NCBI RefSeq assembly: GCF_018399035.1
Contig: NZ_CP073760.1
Coordinates: 1,984,001-2,048,000, forward strand
Source: Thiocapsa sp.
GTDB lineage: Bacteria; Pseudomonadota; Gammaproteobacteria; Chromatiales; Chromatiaceae
Direction of reading: 5' to 3'
Length of the DNA stretch: 64,000 nucleotides
Within the stretch, counting starts at the first letter, position 1; every line of letters starts with the position of its first letter. The position numbers and the translations under genes are program-made. The notes under the pieces are model-generated. The model did not search any database. It saw only the letters and a list, made by a program, of their open reading frames with translations, and had not been told where the DNA came from. Positions 1 through 7,602 of the stretch are shown here, in pieces.

Positions 1-34
1 ACGGTAGATCCTTTCCCGGAAATCACCCTACAAG

Positions 35-915
35 TCAACGCACTTCGGTCGATCGTCGAAGGTTGAATTCGGCTTCTTCCAAGCGATGCTTCAGATCCGC
101 CGGTGCTTCGAAGAGGAACGCCTGACCGGTCTTTCGCTTGGAGAGTAGACCCAGCTCGACCAGCTGCAGCAGATCCGAGCGGGCGGTCTGATAGACAACG
201 GCGTGGTTTCGGCGATGCCACGCGATGGTGTAGACCGAGATCGGGTGGCGCAATGCGTGACGGATGAGCGCCAACTGGCGGTGATTGAGACGTTCGCGCA
301 GCCGTGCGGAGTCTTGAAGCATGTCATCAACGACCTTCGTCTCGCCGGCCTTGCGCCGCAGATAGGCATGCAGTCCATCCATGGCGGCCACAATGGTTTC
401 CAGTTGATGGATCAGAAAATAGGTGACGTCCGACTCGTCGGTTTCGGTGAAGAGGTAAGCGCGGGCGTACTGCGCGGGCGCCTTCTTCAGGATGCCGGAG
501 ATCGACACGAATTCCAGCAGCCGGTATCCCTGCGAGAGCGCGGACCAGTAAAAGAGGGCGCGGGCGACTCGGCCGTTGCCGTCGACGAAGGGGTGATCGT
601 AGGCCGATCGATGCGATGAAGCAGTGCAAGGATCGGATCGACGAGCGCGAAGACGAACGGCCTCCCGGCCTTGTCCATGAATGGGGTGTTTTTATACAGG
701 AGGCGTCGCGCGGCCTTGACCGAAAACCACCAGTCCTCGGTGCCGAGATCGGGGGGCGGCTGGCGGCGCCGCAACTCGTCCCAGTGCAGATATCGCCCGT
801 CCGGGGCGGGTCCCGAGGGATTGCGAAGCAGTTTGGCAAGGTGCGCGCTGCCGCCTGTTTCGACGATGGACAGCAACAGGGCATCCGTATCGGGTGGGGA
901 CATCGGGATTTTCAT
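35..915 (-). pseudogene. Fic/DOC-family protein, frameshifted
   Basis: Fic proteins transfer AMP or another nucleotide moiety to target hydroxyls. The N-terminal part (from the ATG at 915; a GTG at 936 is possible) and the C-terminal part (508 down to 35, ending in a winged-helix-like segment) lie in different frames. Reading across about 598-606 in the other frame restores an H-P-F-V-D-G-N-G-R catalytic motif followed by A-L-F-Y-W, typical of the family. One indel therefore separates the halves. The rebuilt protein is about 293 residues. It is either a pseudogene or a sequencing indel. A second, truncated fic lies at 38032-38700. Confidence 0.75.
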
Positions 916-944
916 GAAGCGAGGCATCCATCGCACGAACTACT

Positions 945-974
945 AATTTAGTAGAAATTAGTATCAAATTAGTA
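945..974. promoter_or_regulatory. Three-copy iteron operator upstream of fic
   Basis: The AT-rich block holds three near-identical 9-mers, AATTTAGTA (945-953), AAATTAGTA (955-963) and AAATTAGTA (966-974), spaced 10-11 bp, about one helical turn. 941-953 is also nearly palindromic (TACTAATTTAGTA). It sits 30 bp upstream of the fic ATG and 55 bp upstream of the divergent cbbO start. The C-terminal winged-helix region of Fic suggests autoregulation here. That role is inference; the repeats are seen directly. Confidence 0.55.
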
Positions 975-1028
975 CCAGCATTGATAGCCCGTCACCGGGT
1001 GTGACAACCTTCGATCCGGGATAGAGCC

Positions 1029-3410
1029 ATGAGCATCGACTTCTCCGAATACCTCTCCTGCCTCAAGGCCGACGCGGATCATCCGCATACCCAGGCGCTG
1101 GACGCGAGCTACCACGAAGCCGCGCGCGTGATGTCGCCGCGCGGGCTGGAGCATTACCTCACCGGCATCAAGGCGATGTGCGGCCTGAACAAGGGCGCCG
1201 ATCTGGTCCTGACCTATGTGCAGGAGATGCCGCGGGTCGCCAAGGAGGTGGGCGAGGACATCATCCCCGAGGTGGTGAGCGCGCTGATGAAACTCGCGTC
1301 CCACACCTCCGGGACGGTGGTGGCGCTGATCATGTCCAGCATGCCGCTGGCCGCGAGCCGACTCGGGGATGCGGAGGTGCTGCGCGGGTATCTCAACCTG
1401 CTGCATCAGTTGTCGGGCAAGTCGCCGCGTGGCCTGCGCCCGATGATGGAGAACATGGACGAGCTGCTCTCCAAGCTCACGCTCGGCGGTCTGCGCCGCT
1501 GGGCGCTCTGGGGCGCGCAGGCCCATGCGCGCGATCTCGACGGGCAGATGGCCTATTTCGGGCTTCAAACCGACTCCTCGCGCGCGGTCCTGCAGAAGGA
1601 GCGTCGCGGGACCCTGTTCGTCGACAACCAACGCAAGCTCAACTTCTATCTGCGCGCACTCTGGGCGCGGTCGTTCTTTATGCGTCCGACCTCGGGCGAC
1701 TACGAGTCGCGCCAAGGTCTGCGACCCTTCATCGAAGACTTCCAGATCCATCTGCCGGATGCGTTCGACGCCTATCGCGGCATCTCCGGGATCGAGACCT
1801 ACCGCGCCGCCGCCGCCCACTGCGCGGCCCACATGGTCTACGGCACCAGCGCCATCAGCGCCGAGCAGCTGATGCCGGCGCAGATGAAGCTGATCGAGAT
1901 GTTCGAGGACGCGCGTATCGAGGAACTGGCGATTCGCGATTTTCCGGGGCTCCGAAAGCTCTGGCTGTCCTTCTTCACGGCGCAGCTCGGGCCGATGGAC
2001 GACGCCGTCGACCTGCATCCGATGATGGATCTGATGCTGCGCCAGGCGCACGCCTTGCTGGATCCGGACTATGTCGACGGACTCGCGCTGATCGACGACA
2101 CCGCCGTCGCCTTCCGTGCGGCGCTGGCCGAGCGCCCGCACGACAACCGCATCAGTTGGGACGCCGGCGTCACCTTCTATAACCAGGCGATCAAGACCGT
2201 CGCGTTGCCCAACCTGCGTATCCTCGAAAGCTGGCCGATCCCCTATCGCGACGACAATCGCTATGTCTGGGATTGCGGCGAGAACCTTTTCCTGAGCCGC
2301 GGCGTCGACTATCTGCCCGCCTCGCAGCAACAGGTGCGCAAGTACGTCTCGGCCATCGAGATGGCCAACGAGGTCGATGTGGAGACCGCCGGGGACGACG
2401 CCCAAGAGATCTGGGTCTGCGCCACCGAGTTCTTTCCCTACGAGGACGAGGGCATCTCCTTCAACGCCATGGAGGGCAAGGAGCCCGTCTCCGATCCCTA
2501 CCACTATCAGGAGTGGGACTATCAGGTCCAACTCTTCCGCCCGGACTGGGCGACCGTCATCGAGCGTCGTCAAGGCCGCGGCGACCCGGCGCTCATGGAC
2601 GAGATCCTCGTCAAGCACAAACCGGTCGCGAGCCGCATCCGCCGTCTGATCGACGCGCTCCAGCCGCAAGGCATCGTGCGCCGACGCGGCTACGAGGAGG
2701 GCGAGGAGCTGGATCTGAACGCCGCCGTGCGCGCCATGATCGACGTGCGCCGCGGCACCATGCCGGATCCGCGGATCAATATCCGCATCACGCGTCAGGT
2801 TCGGGATCTCGCCATCGTGGTGCTCATGGACCTGTCGGAGTCGACCAACGAAAAGGTCGGCGTAACGAAGGACGATCCCGAGTACGACTCGGCCCCGAGT
2901 ATCCTGAGCCTGACCCGCGAAGCCACCGGCCTGTTGGCCTGGGCGATCGACGGCATCGGTGATCGCTTCGCCGTGCATGGCTTCGCCTCCGACGGCCGAC
3001 ACGACGTCCAGTACTTCCGCTTCAAGGACTTCGATCAAGCCTACGACGACAACGCCAAGTCACGCATGGCCGGCATGAAGGGCGGGCTCTCGACCCGCAT
3101 GGGCGCGGCGCTGCGCCACGCCGGTTGGCACCTGACCCGCCAACCCGCCCAGAAGCGCCTGGTCCTGGTCATCACCGACGGCGAGCCGGCGGACATCGAC
3201 GAGCGCGATCCGCAGTACCTGCGCCACGACTCCAAGAAGGCCGTCGAGGAGCTGCGCATGCAGGGCATCCACAGCTACTGTCTGACGCTCGATCCGCAGG
3301 CCGACCGCTATGTCGCCCGAATCTTCGGCGAGAATCAGTATTCCATCGTCGATCATGTCGAGCGTCTGCCCGAGCGGCTGCCGGCAGTGTTTGCTGCGCT
3401 GACGGGTTGA
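1029..3410 (+). CDS. cbbO: CbbO/NorD-family VWA-domain protein
   Basis: CbbO works with the MoxR-type AAA+ ATPase CbbQ to remodel inhibited Rubisco; NorD is the paralogue next to nitric oxide reductase. The 793-residue product has the long alpha-helical N-terminal part usual for CbbO, including a segment rich in L-L-S-K-L-T-L-G-G-L-R-R-W, and a C-terminal von Willebrand A domain. The MIDAS-like motif D-L-S-E-S-T lies near residue 600. The length fits CbbO better than NorD (about 630 residues). No cbbQ or Rubisco gene lies beside it, so the ATPase partner must be elsewhere. The ATG at 1029 follows the divergent fic operator region. Confidence 0.75.
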   Translation: MSIDFSEYLSCLKADADHPHTQALDASYHEAARVMSPRGLEHYLTGIKAMCGLNKGADLVLTYVQEMPRVAKEVGEDIIPEVVSALMKLASHTSGTVVALIMSSMPLAASRLGDAEVLRGYLNLLHQLSGKSPRGLRPMMENMDELLSKLTLGGLRRWALWGAQAHARDLDGQMAYFGLQTDSSRAVLQKERRGTLFVDNQRKLNFYLRALWARSFFMRPTSGDYESRQGLRPFIEDFQIHLPDAFDAYRGISGIETYRAAAAHCAAHMVYGTSAISAEQLMPAQMKLIEMFEDARIEELAIRDFPGLRKLWLSFFTAQLGPMDDAVDLHPMMDLMLRQAHALLDPDYVDGLALIDDTAVAFRAALAERPHDNRISWDAGVTFYNQAIKTVALPNLRILESWPIPYRDDNRYVWDCGENLFLSRGVDYLPASQQQVRKYVSAIEMANEVDVETAGDDAQEIWVCATEFFPYEDEGISFNAMEGKEPVSDPYHYQEWDYQVQLFRPDWATVIERRQGRGDPALMDEILVKHKPVASRIRRLIDALQPQGIVRRRGYEEGEELDLNAAVRAMIDVRRGTMPDPRINIRITRQVRDLAIVVLMDLSESTNEKVGVTKDDPEYDSAPSILSLTREATGLLAWAIDGIGDRFAVHGFASDGRHDVQYFRFKDFDQAYDDNAKSRMAGMKGGLSTRMGAALRHAGWHLTRQPAQKRLVLVITDGEPADIDERDPQYLRHDSKKAVEELRMQGIHSYCLTLDPQADRYVARIFGENQYSIVDHVERLPERLPAVFAALTG

Positions 3411-3464
3411 TCCGCCAGCACGGAGTCGGAAGCTAGGGAACGATTGAAAATCAACACGAACAGG

Positions 3465-3493
3465 TAGGTTGGGCAAAGCGCAGCGTGCCCAAC
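3465..3493. repeat. REP-like palindrome
   Basis: GTTGGGC (3468-3474) and GCCCAAC (3487-3493) form a stem around a 12-base loop reading AAAGCGCAGCGT. This is the common proteobacterial 'GTTGGGC..GCCCAAC' intergenic palindrome. It lies between two convergent genes and could also act as a weak bidirectional terminator. Confidence 0.6.
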
Positions 3494-3571
3494 CCGCGCC
3501 GGTATCACAGGAGCAGTTGGGCTACGGCTGATGGCGTTCACGCATCTGCACACTTTGTTTTCGAACCGTCC

Positions 3572-4210
3572 CTAGGAGGCGACACGCGCCGCGAACGACA
3601 CGACGGCATCTGTCGCCGTGCTCAGATTCTGCTCCGGCGTGAAGCCGGACACCCGGTGCGGCTTGAAGCTGTGCTCCCCGTCCGCGATCCAGACGATCTC
3701 GATCGACGGACTCAGGGCATAGCCGGCAACCTCCTCCCGGTTCCCGAAGGGGTCGCGCTCGCCTTGGCAGACGAGCGTCGGCGTGCGCAGCCCGGACAGG
3801 TGCGCGACACGCGTGCGCTCCGGCCGACCCGGCGGATGAAAGGGATACCCGAGACACACCAGGCCATCGACGCCGGCCTCGTCGGCGATCAGGCTGGCGA
3901 TACGCCCGCCCATCGACTTGCCGCCGATCAGCAGGCGTTTCCCCGCACGTTGGTCAGGACACTGCTCGGCGATGACCCGCAGCCAGGTCTCGATCAGGAT
4001 CGGCTCGCGGTCGGGTGGACGCCTTCGTCCCTCGGCCTCGCTTCGGACCATATAGGGAAACGAGAAGCGCACGACGCGCAGCTCGGCCGCCGCCAGGGCG
4101 TGTGCAACCGCGCTCATGAAGGGGGAATCGGCGCCCTGCCCTGCCCCGTGTGCCAAAATCAGATGGCAACGCGCATCGGCCGGGCCATCGATCAGCAGAG
4201 GATCCATCAT
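3572..4210 (-). CDS. Alpha/beta hydrolase, KANL3/Tex30-like family
   Basis: This small cytosolic alpha/beta hydrolase of about 212 residues has a visible triad: nucleophile in G-K-S-M-G-G (Ser about residue 99), Asp in E-R-D-P-F-G and His in G-E-H-S-F near the C-terminus. The oxyanion segment L-A-H-G-A-G lies near residue 20. The family (KANL3/Tex30-like) has no firm substrate. The start is ATG 4210 or 4207, with an AGAGGG Shine-Dalgarno about 8 nt upstream. The start codon physically overlaps that of the divergent DUF2177 gene (4209), so each gene's leader lies inside the other's coding sequence. An upstream ATG at 4231 is less likely. Confidence 0.8.
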   Translation of the reverse strand: MMDPLLIDGPADARCHLILAHGAGQGADSPFMSAVAHALAAAELRVVRFSFPYMVRSEAEGRRRPPDREPILIETWLRVIAEQCPDQRAGKRLLIGGKSMGGRIASLIADEAGVDGLVCLGYPFHPPGRPERTRVAHLSGLRTPTLVCQGERDPFGNREEVAGYALSPSIEIVWIADGEHSFKPHRVSGFTPEQNLSTATDAVVSFAARVAS

Positions 4211-4622
4211 GCAAGCCCTCTTTTTCGCCAAGCTCTATCTCCTGACCGTCCCGGTCTTCTTCGCCATCGATCTGCTCTGGTTGGGTGTCGTCGCCAAGAC
4301 CTTCTATCGCGACAACCTCGCCCATGTCCTCAGCCCGACAGTGAACTGGCCGGCCGCACTGAGCTTCTACCTCATCTATATCGCCGGCATCCTCTATTTT
4401 GCCGTCGCACCCGCGCTCGCGCAGGACTCGTTGGGCCGTGCCCTGCTCAACGGCGCACTCTTCGGCTTCTTCACCTACATCACCTACGAGCTGACCAACA
4501 TGGCCACGCTCCCGAACTGGCCCATCAAGGTGGTGATCGTCGATACCCTCTGGGGCATCGCGCTCTGCGCCAGCGTCGCCGCCGGCAGCTTCATGATCGG
4601 GAAATGGCTCGGCGGGGTCTGA
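4209..4622 (+). CDS. DUF2177 family membrane protein
   Basis: The 137-residue product is highly hydrophobic, with about four predicted membrane helices and the D-L-L-W-L-G and Y-E-L-T-N-M-A-T-L segments characteristic of DUF2177. The family's function is unknown. The start ATG 4209 is preceded by AGAGGA at a normal distance. The gene is divergent from, and start-overlapping with, the hydrolase at 3572-4210. The predicted location is the inner membrane. Confidence 0.8.
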   Translation: MQALFFAKLYLLTVPVFFAIDLLWLGVVAKTFYRDNLAHVLSPTVNWPAALSFYLIYIAGILYFAVAPALAQDSLGRALLNGALFGFFTYITYELTNMATLPNWPIKVVIVDTLWGIALCASVAAGSFMIGKWLGGV

Positions 4623-4683
4623 TGTAATTCGTCGCGTGCCGTGTCGGAGGGTTTAGGTGATGTCCAAGGAAGGAACAACCACC

Positions 4684-4715
4684 CTGTAGGGGCGCTAGCT
4701 TAAGTCGCCCCACAG
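4684..4715. repeat. REP-like hairpin
   Basis: CTGTAGGGGCG (4684-4694) can pair with CGCCCCACAG (4706-4715), leaving a central palindromic AGCTTAAG region. It resembles the GTGGGCGACT...AGTCGCCC repeat at 39138-39161 and belongs to a short dispersed palindrome class in this genome. Confidence 0.5.
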
Positions 4716-4741
4716 AATGTACAGGCATGCGCAGTTGGAAT

Positions 4742-4989
4742 GTTAAACCTAGATCCGGCAGTTGAACGGCCCCTGGAGTGCGTCCCGCGCAGTGTCCGGC
4801 AAGGCGCAACGAGGCGGCGTAGTGGTTCTACGTCAACGAGTTGCAACGCAGTCAGGCGCCGCGCGGGGCGTGCTCCAGGGGCTGTAGCGGCCATCACCCA
4901 GCGGGTGAAGCATCAGATGATCGAGATCGTCAGCCGCGTCAAAACCTTGTCTCCGGCACGAAGCGGTCACCTGCCGATCTAGGTTAAAC
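4742..4989. repeat. Nested long inverted repeat (MITE-like hairpin)
   Basis: Outer arms GTTAAACCTAGATCCGGCAG (4742-4761) and CTGCCGATCTAGGTTAAAC (4971-4989) are nearly perfect inverted repeats. A second inner pair, GCCCCTGGAG and CTCCAGGGGC, brackets a core with a small palindrome GTAGTGGTTCTAC. The 248-bp unit therefore folds into one long hairpin with no credible coding capacity. Its right end overlaps the first bases of the TAAACCGCG repeat that starts at 4984. Confidence 0.6.
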
Positions 4990-5177
4990 CGCGCCCAGCG
5001 CGGTATGCGAAGTTTTTGGATGGGATCGGCCCCGGCAGACTCGACGATTGTCGGAGCTGGCGCGGTTTAAAGTTTTAAAAAATATAAAATTTTAAACCGC
5101 GTCTCCACCAAGGTCGGTGAAATCCCAGGGGCCGAGTTCAACATGAAAATGACGCATGTCGCTCTGGACGCGCTTTA
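4984..5177 (+). repeat. TAAACCGCG element, copy A (two-unit)
   Basis: Unit 1 runs from TTAAACCGCGCC (4984-4995) to its inverse GGCGCGGTTTAA (5059-5070). An AT-rich linker (5071-5090) leads to unit 2, TTTAAACCGCGTC (5091-5103) to GACGCGCTTTA (5167-5177). Unit 1 holds a conserved core TTTTTGGATGGGATCGG. The same two-unit structure recurs at 5977-6171 (inverted), 16976-17166, 45422-45849 (expanded) and 57235-57350 (inverted, truncated). No ORF is present, so any mobilisation must be in trans. Confidence 0.8.
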
Positions 5178-5264
5178 GTTCCCGGAAATCGCTTCAGGCG
5201 TGCTTCGCAATGTACCGTAGGGCCCGAGCGGCGAGTCCGGGCGGCAGGTGCCGCCCGGTCGGAT

Positions 5265-5924
5265 TCAGTCCTGATTGCCGCGGAACATCTGCATCGGGTT
5301 CGGCATCATCTTCATCGGGTTCATGCCGCTGCCACCGCGATCCTCCTCGCCGGGTCCGTAGCCGCGGCCATAACCCTGCCCGTAGCCTGGTCCGTAGCCT
5401 GGCCCGTATCCCTGACCGTAGCCCGGCCCGTAACCCTGCCCGACCCCGGGGGGCGGGGCGTAGCCCTGGTCATAACCTTGGCCGTAACCCTGGCCGTAGG
5501 CGGGAGCCGGCGGATAGCCTTCCGCAGTGCCTGCTCCGTACCCGGGGGCTTGTCCGTAACCCGGCGCACTGCCGTATCCCTGCGGGGGCATCTGCTGCAT
5601 CGGAACACCGCCCATTTGCGGATCCGAGTAACCGGGCGGAGGCCCGTAGCCTTGGCCGGGTGCGCCGCCATACCCCGGCTGCGGGGCTCCGTAGCCGGGT
5701 GCCGCTCCGTATCCCGGCGCACCACCGTAACCGGGTGCGCCCTGTGGGTAATAGCCTTGGGGATAGCCCTGAGGCGGCGGATAATCGCCATCCCCGCGGC
5801 GATCCTTGTTGCCGCCCATCCATTTGGACGGATTCATCATGTCGCCCATGTCCACTGCGAATGCCGGTCCGCTCAGGAACAGGGTCGCAAGCCCGGCTGT
5901 CAGTGCTGTCTTGATGATGCTCAT
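5265..5924 (-). CDS. Secreted Gly/Tyr/Pro/Gln-rich repeat protein
   Basis: The 219-residue product starts with a clear Sec signal peptide (residues 1-24, cleavage after A-F-A). A short D-M-G-D-M-M-N-P-S segment follows, then about 150 residues of low-complexity G-Y-G-Q/P repeats and a Met/Asn/Pro-rich tail (M-N-P-M-K-M-M-P-N-P-M). The composition recalls envelope or matrix-type disordered proteins; no enzymatic domain is visible. The ATG at 5924 is preferred because the signal peptide follows at once; the open frame to 6005 runs into repeat copy B. The gene stands alone between inverted repeat copies A and B. Function unknown. Confidence 0.75.
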   Translation of the reverse strand: MSIIKTALTAGLATLFLSGPAFAVDMGDMMNPSKWMGGNKDRRGDGDYPPPQGYPQGYYPQGAPGYGGAPGYGAAPGYGAPQPGYGGAPGQGYGPPPGYSDPQMGGVPMQQMPPQGYGSAPGYGQAPGYGAGTAEGYPPAPAYGQGYGQGYDQGYAPPPGVGQGYGPGYGQGYGPGYGPGYGQGYGRGYGPGEEDRGGSGMNPMKMMPNPMQMFRGNQD

Positions 5925-5976
5925 AGCGCTTCGATGTGCTCCTCGTCTGTTGTCATGATGTTGTCCTCCAGCAAAG

Positions 5977-6171
5977 TTAAACCGCGTCCAGAGCGAGATG
6001 CTCACTTTCGAGTGAGTTCGAAGTTTGGTGAATCCACGACCCTTAGCGGGGGACGCGGTTTAAAATTTTATATTTTTTAATGCTTTAAACCGCGCCGGCT
6101 CCAGCGGTTCTGAAATCCGCCGGGGCCGATCCCATCCAAAAACATCGCATACCGCACTGGGCGCGGTTTAA
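5977..6171 (-). repeat. TAAACCGCG element, copy B (inverted)
   Basis: This copy has the same two-unit architecture as copy A but on the opposite strand. Unit 2 comes first (5977 to about 6062), then the AT linker, then unit 1 with the conserved core, ending GCGCGGTTTAA at 6171. Copies A and B thus face each other around the Gly/Tyr-rich gene, giving a composite-like 1.2-kb segment (4984-6171). The rest of the 5925-6360 gap holds only leader sequence for the permease at 6361. Confidence 0.8.
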
Positions 6172-6360
6172 GTATGGACGCTACGAGACCGGATGCCATC
6201 ATCGGTGGAATGGCCCGGCCGTAATCATGTGTCGCGCCGGAAGCTGGGTTAAGATTGCTGCCGCAGAAACGGGCAGCGAAAATCGACCTGGCCCGGCCCC
6301 GCTCGAGAGGCCGGCTTACGAAACAATCGACCGAAGCGATTCACCGGAGGATCCGACGAG

Positions 6361-7434
6361 ATGACGAACGCACTGAGCGGTTTCAGTCCACCTGCGCGCG
6401 GCCTGCTCGTCGCGGGCGCCTTCGCGCTGGTCATCGGACTCATGAAGATCGCGACACCCATCCTCGTACCGCTGCTGCTGGCCGTCTTCATCGCCATCAT
6501 CGCCACCCCGGCACTCAAGTGGATGCGGCAGCGCGGCGTGCCGAAATGGGGCGCGCTCGCGGTGATCATCTTCGTGCTGCTCGATATCGGGAGTCTCCTG
6601 GCTCTCGTCACCACGGGCGCGCTGGAGGGGTTCAGAGATAGCCTGCCGACCTATCAGGAGCGCTTTCTGATGCTGAGCGATCAGCTCGGGGGCTGGATGG
6701 AGGGTGTGGGCGTCGGCGGCTCGCGCGAGGCGATCCCGGATCTCATGGACCCCAACAAGGTCGGGATCGCCGTGCGCTATCTCTTGTCCAACGCCAGCGG
6801 TTTCTTTGCCACCGGACTCCTGGTGCTGCTCGCCGTCACCTTCATCCTGCTCGAGGCGAATACGCTGCCCGCCAAGCTGAGGGTCGCCTTCCGGATGACG
6901 GAGGCGGGTGATGCGCGCCTGAAACGCCTGTTGGACTCGATCAAGCGTTACATGCTGATCAAGAGCCTGACCAGTCTCGGAACGGCCGTGTGCGTGTGGC
7001 TCTGGCTGTGGTTTCTCGGCATCGACTTCGCCATCCTCTGGGCGGTGCTGGCCTTCTTCCTGAACTTCATCCCCGTCGTCGGCAACATCGTGATGATGAT
7101 CCCGGCGGTTCTGCTCGCGCTGGTGCAGGTGGATGTGGCTACGGCCATCTGGGTCGCGGCCGGTTATCTCGTCATCAACACGGTCATCGGCAATGTCTTG
7201 GAGCCCCGGATCATGGGCAAAGGCATGGGCATCTCGACGCTGGCCGTCTTCATCGCCTTGCTGTTCTGGGGATGGATGTTCGGTACGGTGGGGATGTTTC
7301 TGGCGGTGCCGCTCACCGCCGCCCTGATCATCGGGTTGGACGCGAGCCCGCATACGCGTCCGATCGCGATCTTGCTCGGACCGGCAATCGAGCCCGAACC
7401 TGCGACCGAGCTCAAGCCGGAAGGAAAATCCTAG
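6361..7434 (+). CDS. AI-2E family transporter (PerM/TqsA-like)
   Basis: The 357-residue polytopic inner-membrane protein has the family layout: paired N-terminal helices (residues 10-55), a helix near 60-80, an amphipathic cytosolic loop, and a C-terminal helix bundle with L-N-F-I-P-V-V-G-N near residue 235 and N-V-L-E-P-R-I-M-G-K near 277, both signatures of the superfamily. Members export autoinducer-2 or act in Na+/H+ exchange, and the sequence does not tell which. The ATG at 6361 follows a GGAGG ribosome-binding site. The gene is convergent with mucD. Confidence 0.85.
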   Translation: MTNALSGFSPPARGLLVAGAFALVIGLMKIATPILVPLLLAVFIAIIATPALKWMRQRGVPKWGALAVIIFVLLDIGSLLALVTTGALEGFRDSLPTYQERFLMLSDQLGGWMEGVGVGGSREAIPDLMDPNKVGIAVRYLLSNASGFFATGLLVLLAVTFILLEANTLPAKLRVAFRMTEAGDARLKRLLDSIKRYMLIKSLTSLGTAVCVWLWLWFLGIDFAILWAVLAFFLNFIPVVGNIVMMIPAVLLALVQVDVATAIWVAAGYLVINTVIGNVLEPRIMGKGMGISTLAVFIALLFWGWMFGTVGMFLAVPLTAALIIGLDASPHTRPIAILLGPAIEPEPATELKPEGKS

Positions 7435-7602
7435 GATGATGCGTCGGGATCCTCGGAACACGGGCGGCCGATCTTCGTGCAGCGAACGGCAAAGGGAGTT
7501 GCACTCCGTCTAAACGCTTATTGCCGATCCGGGCTCGGGGCATCGATTGGACGCCTTCGCGGAAGGGGCCGCCGACCCAGTCGGGTCGACGGCCGGATGC
7601 AC

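Noticed and set aside
969..3038. 689-codon minus-strand frame opposite cbbO
   Set aside because: Antisense shadow of the cbbO coding sequence; composition (Asp/Gly/His/Arg) is artefactual.
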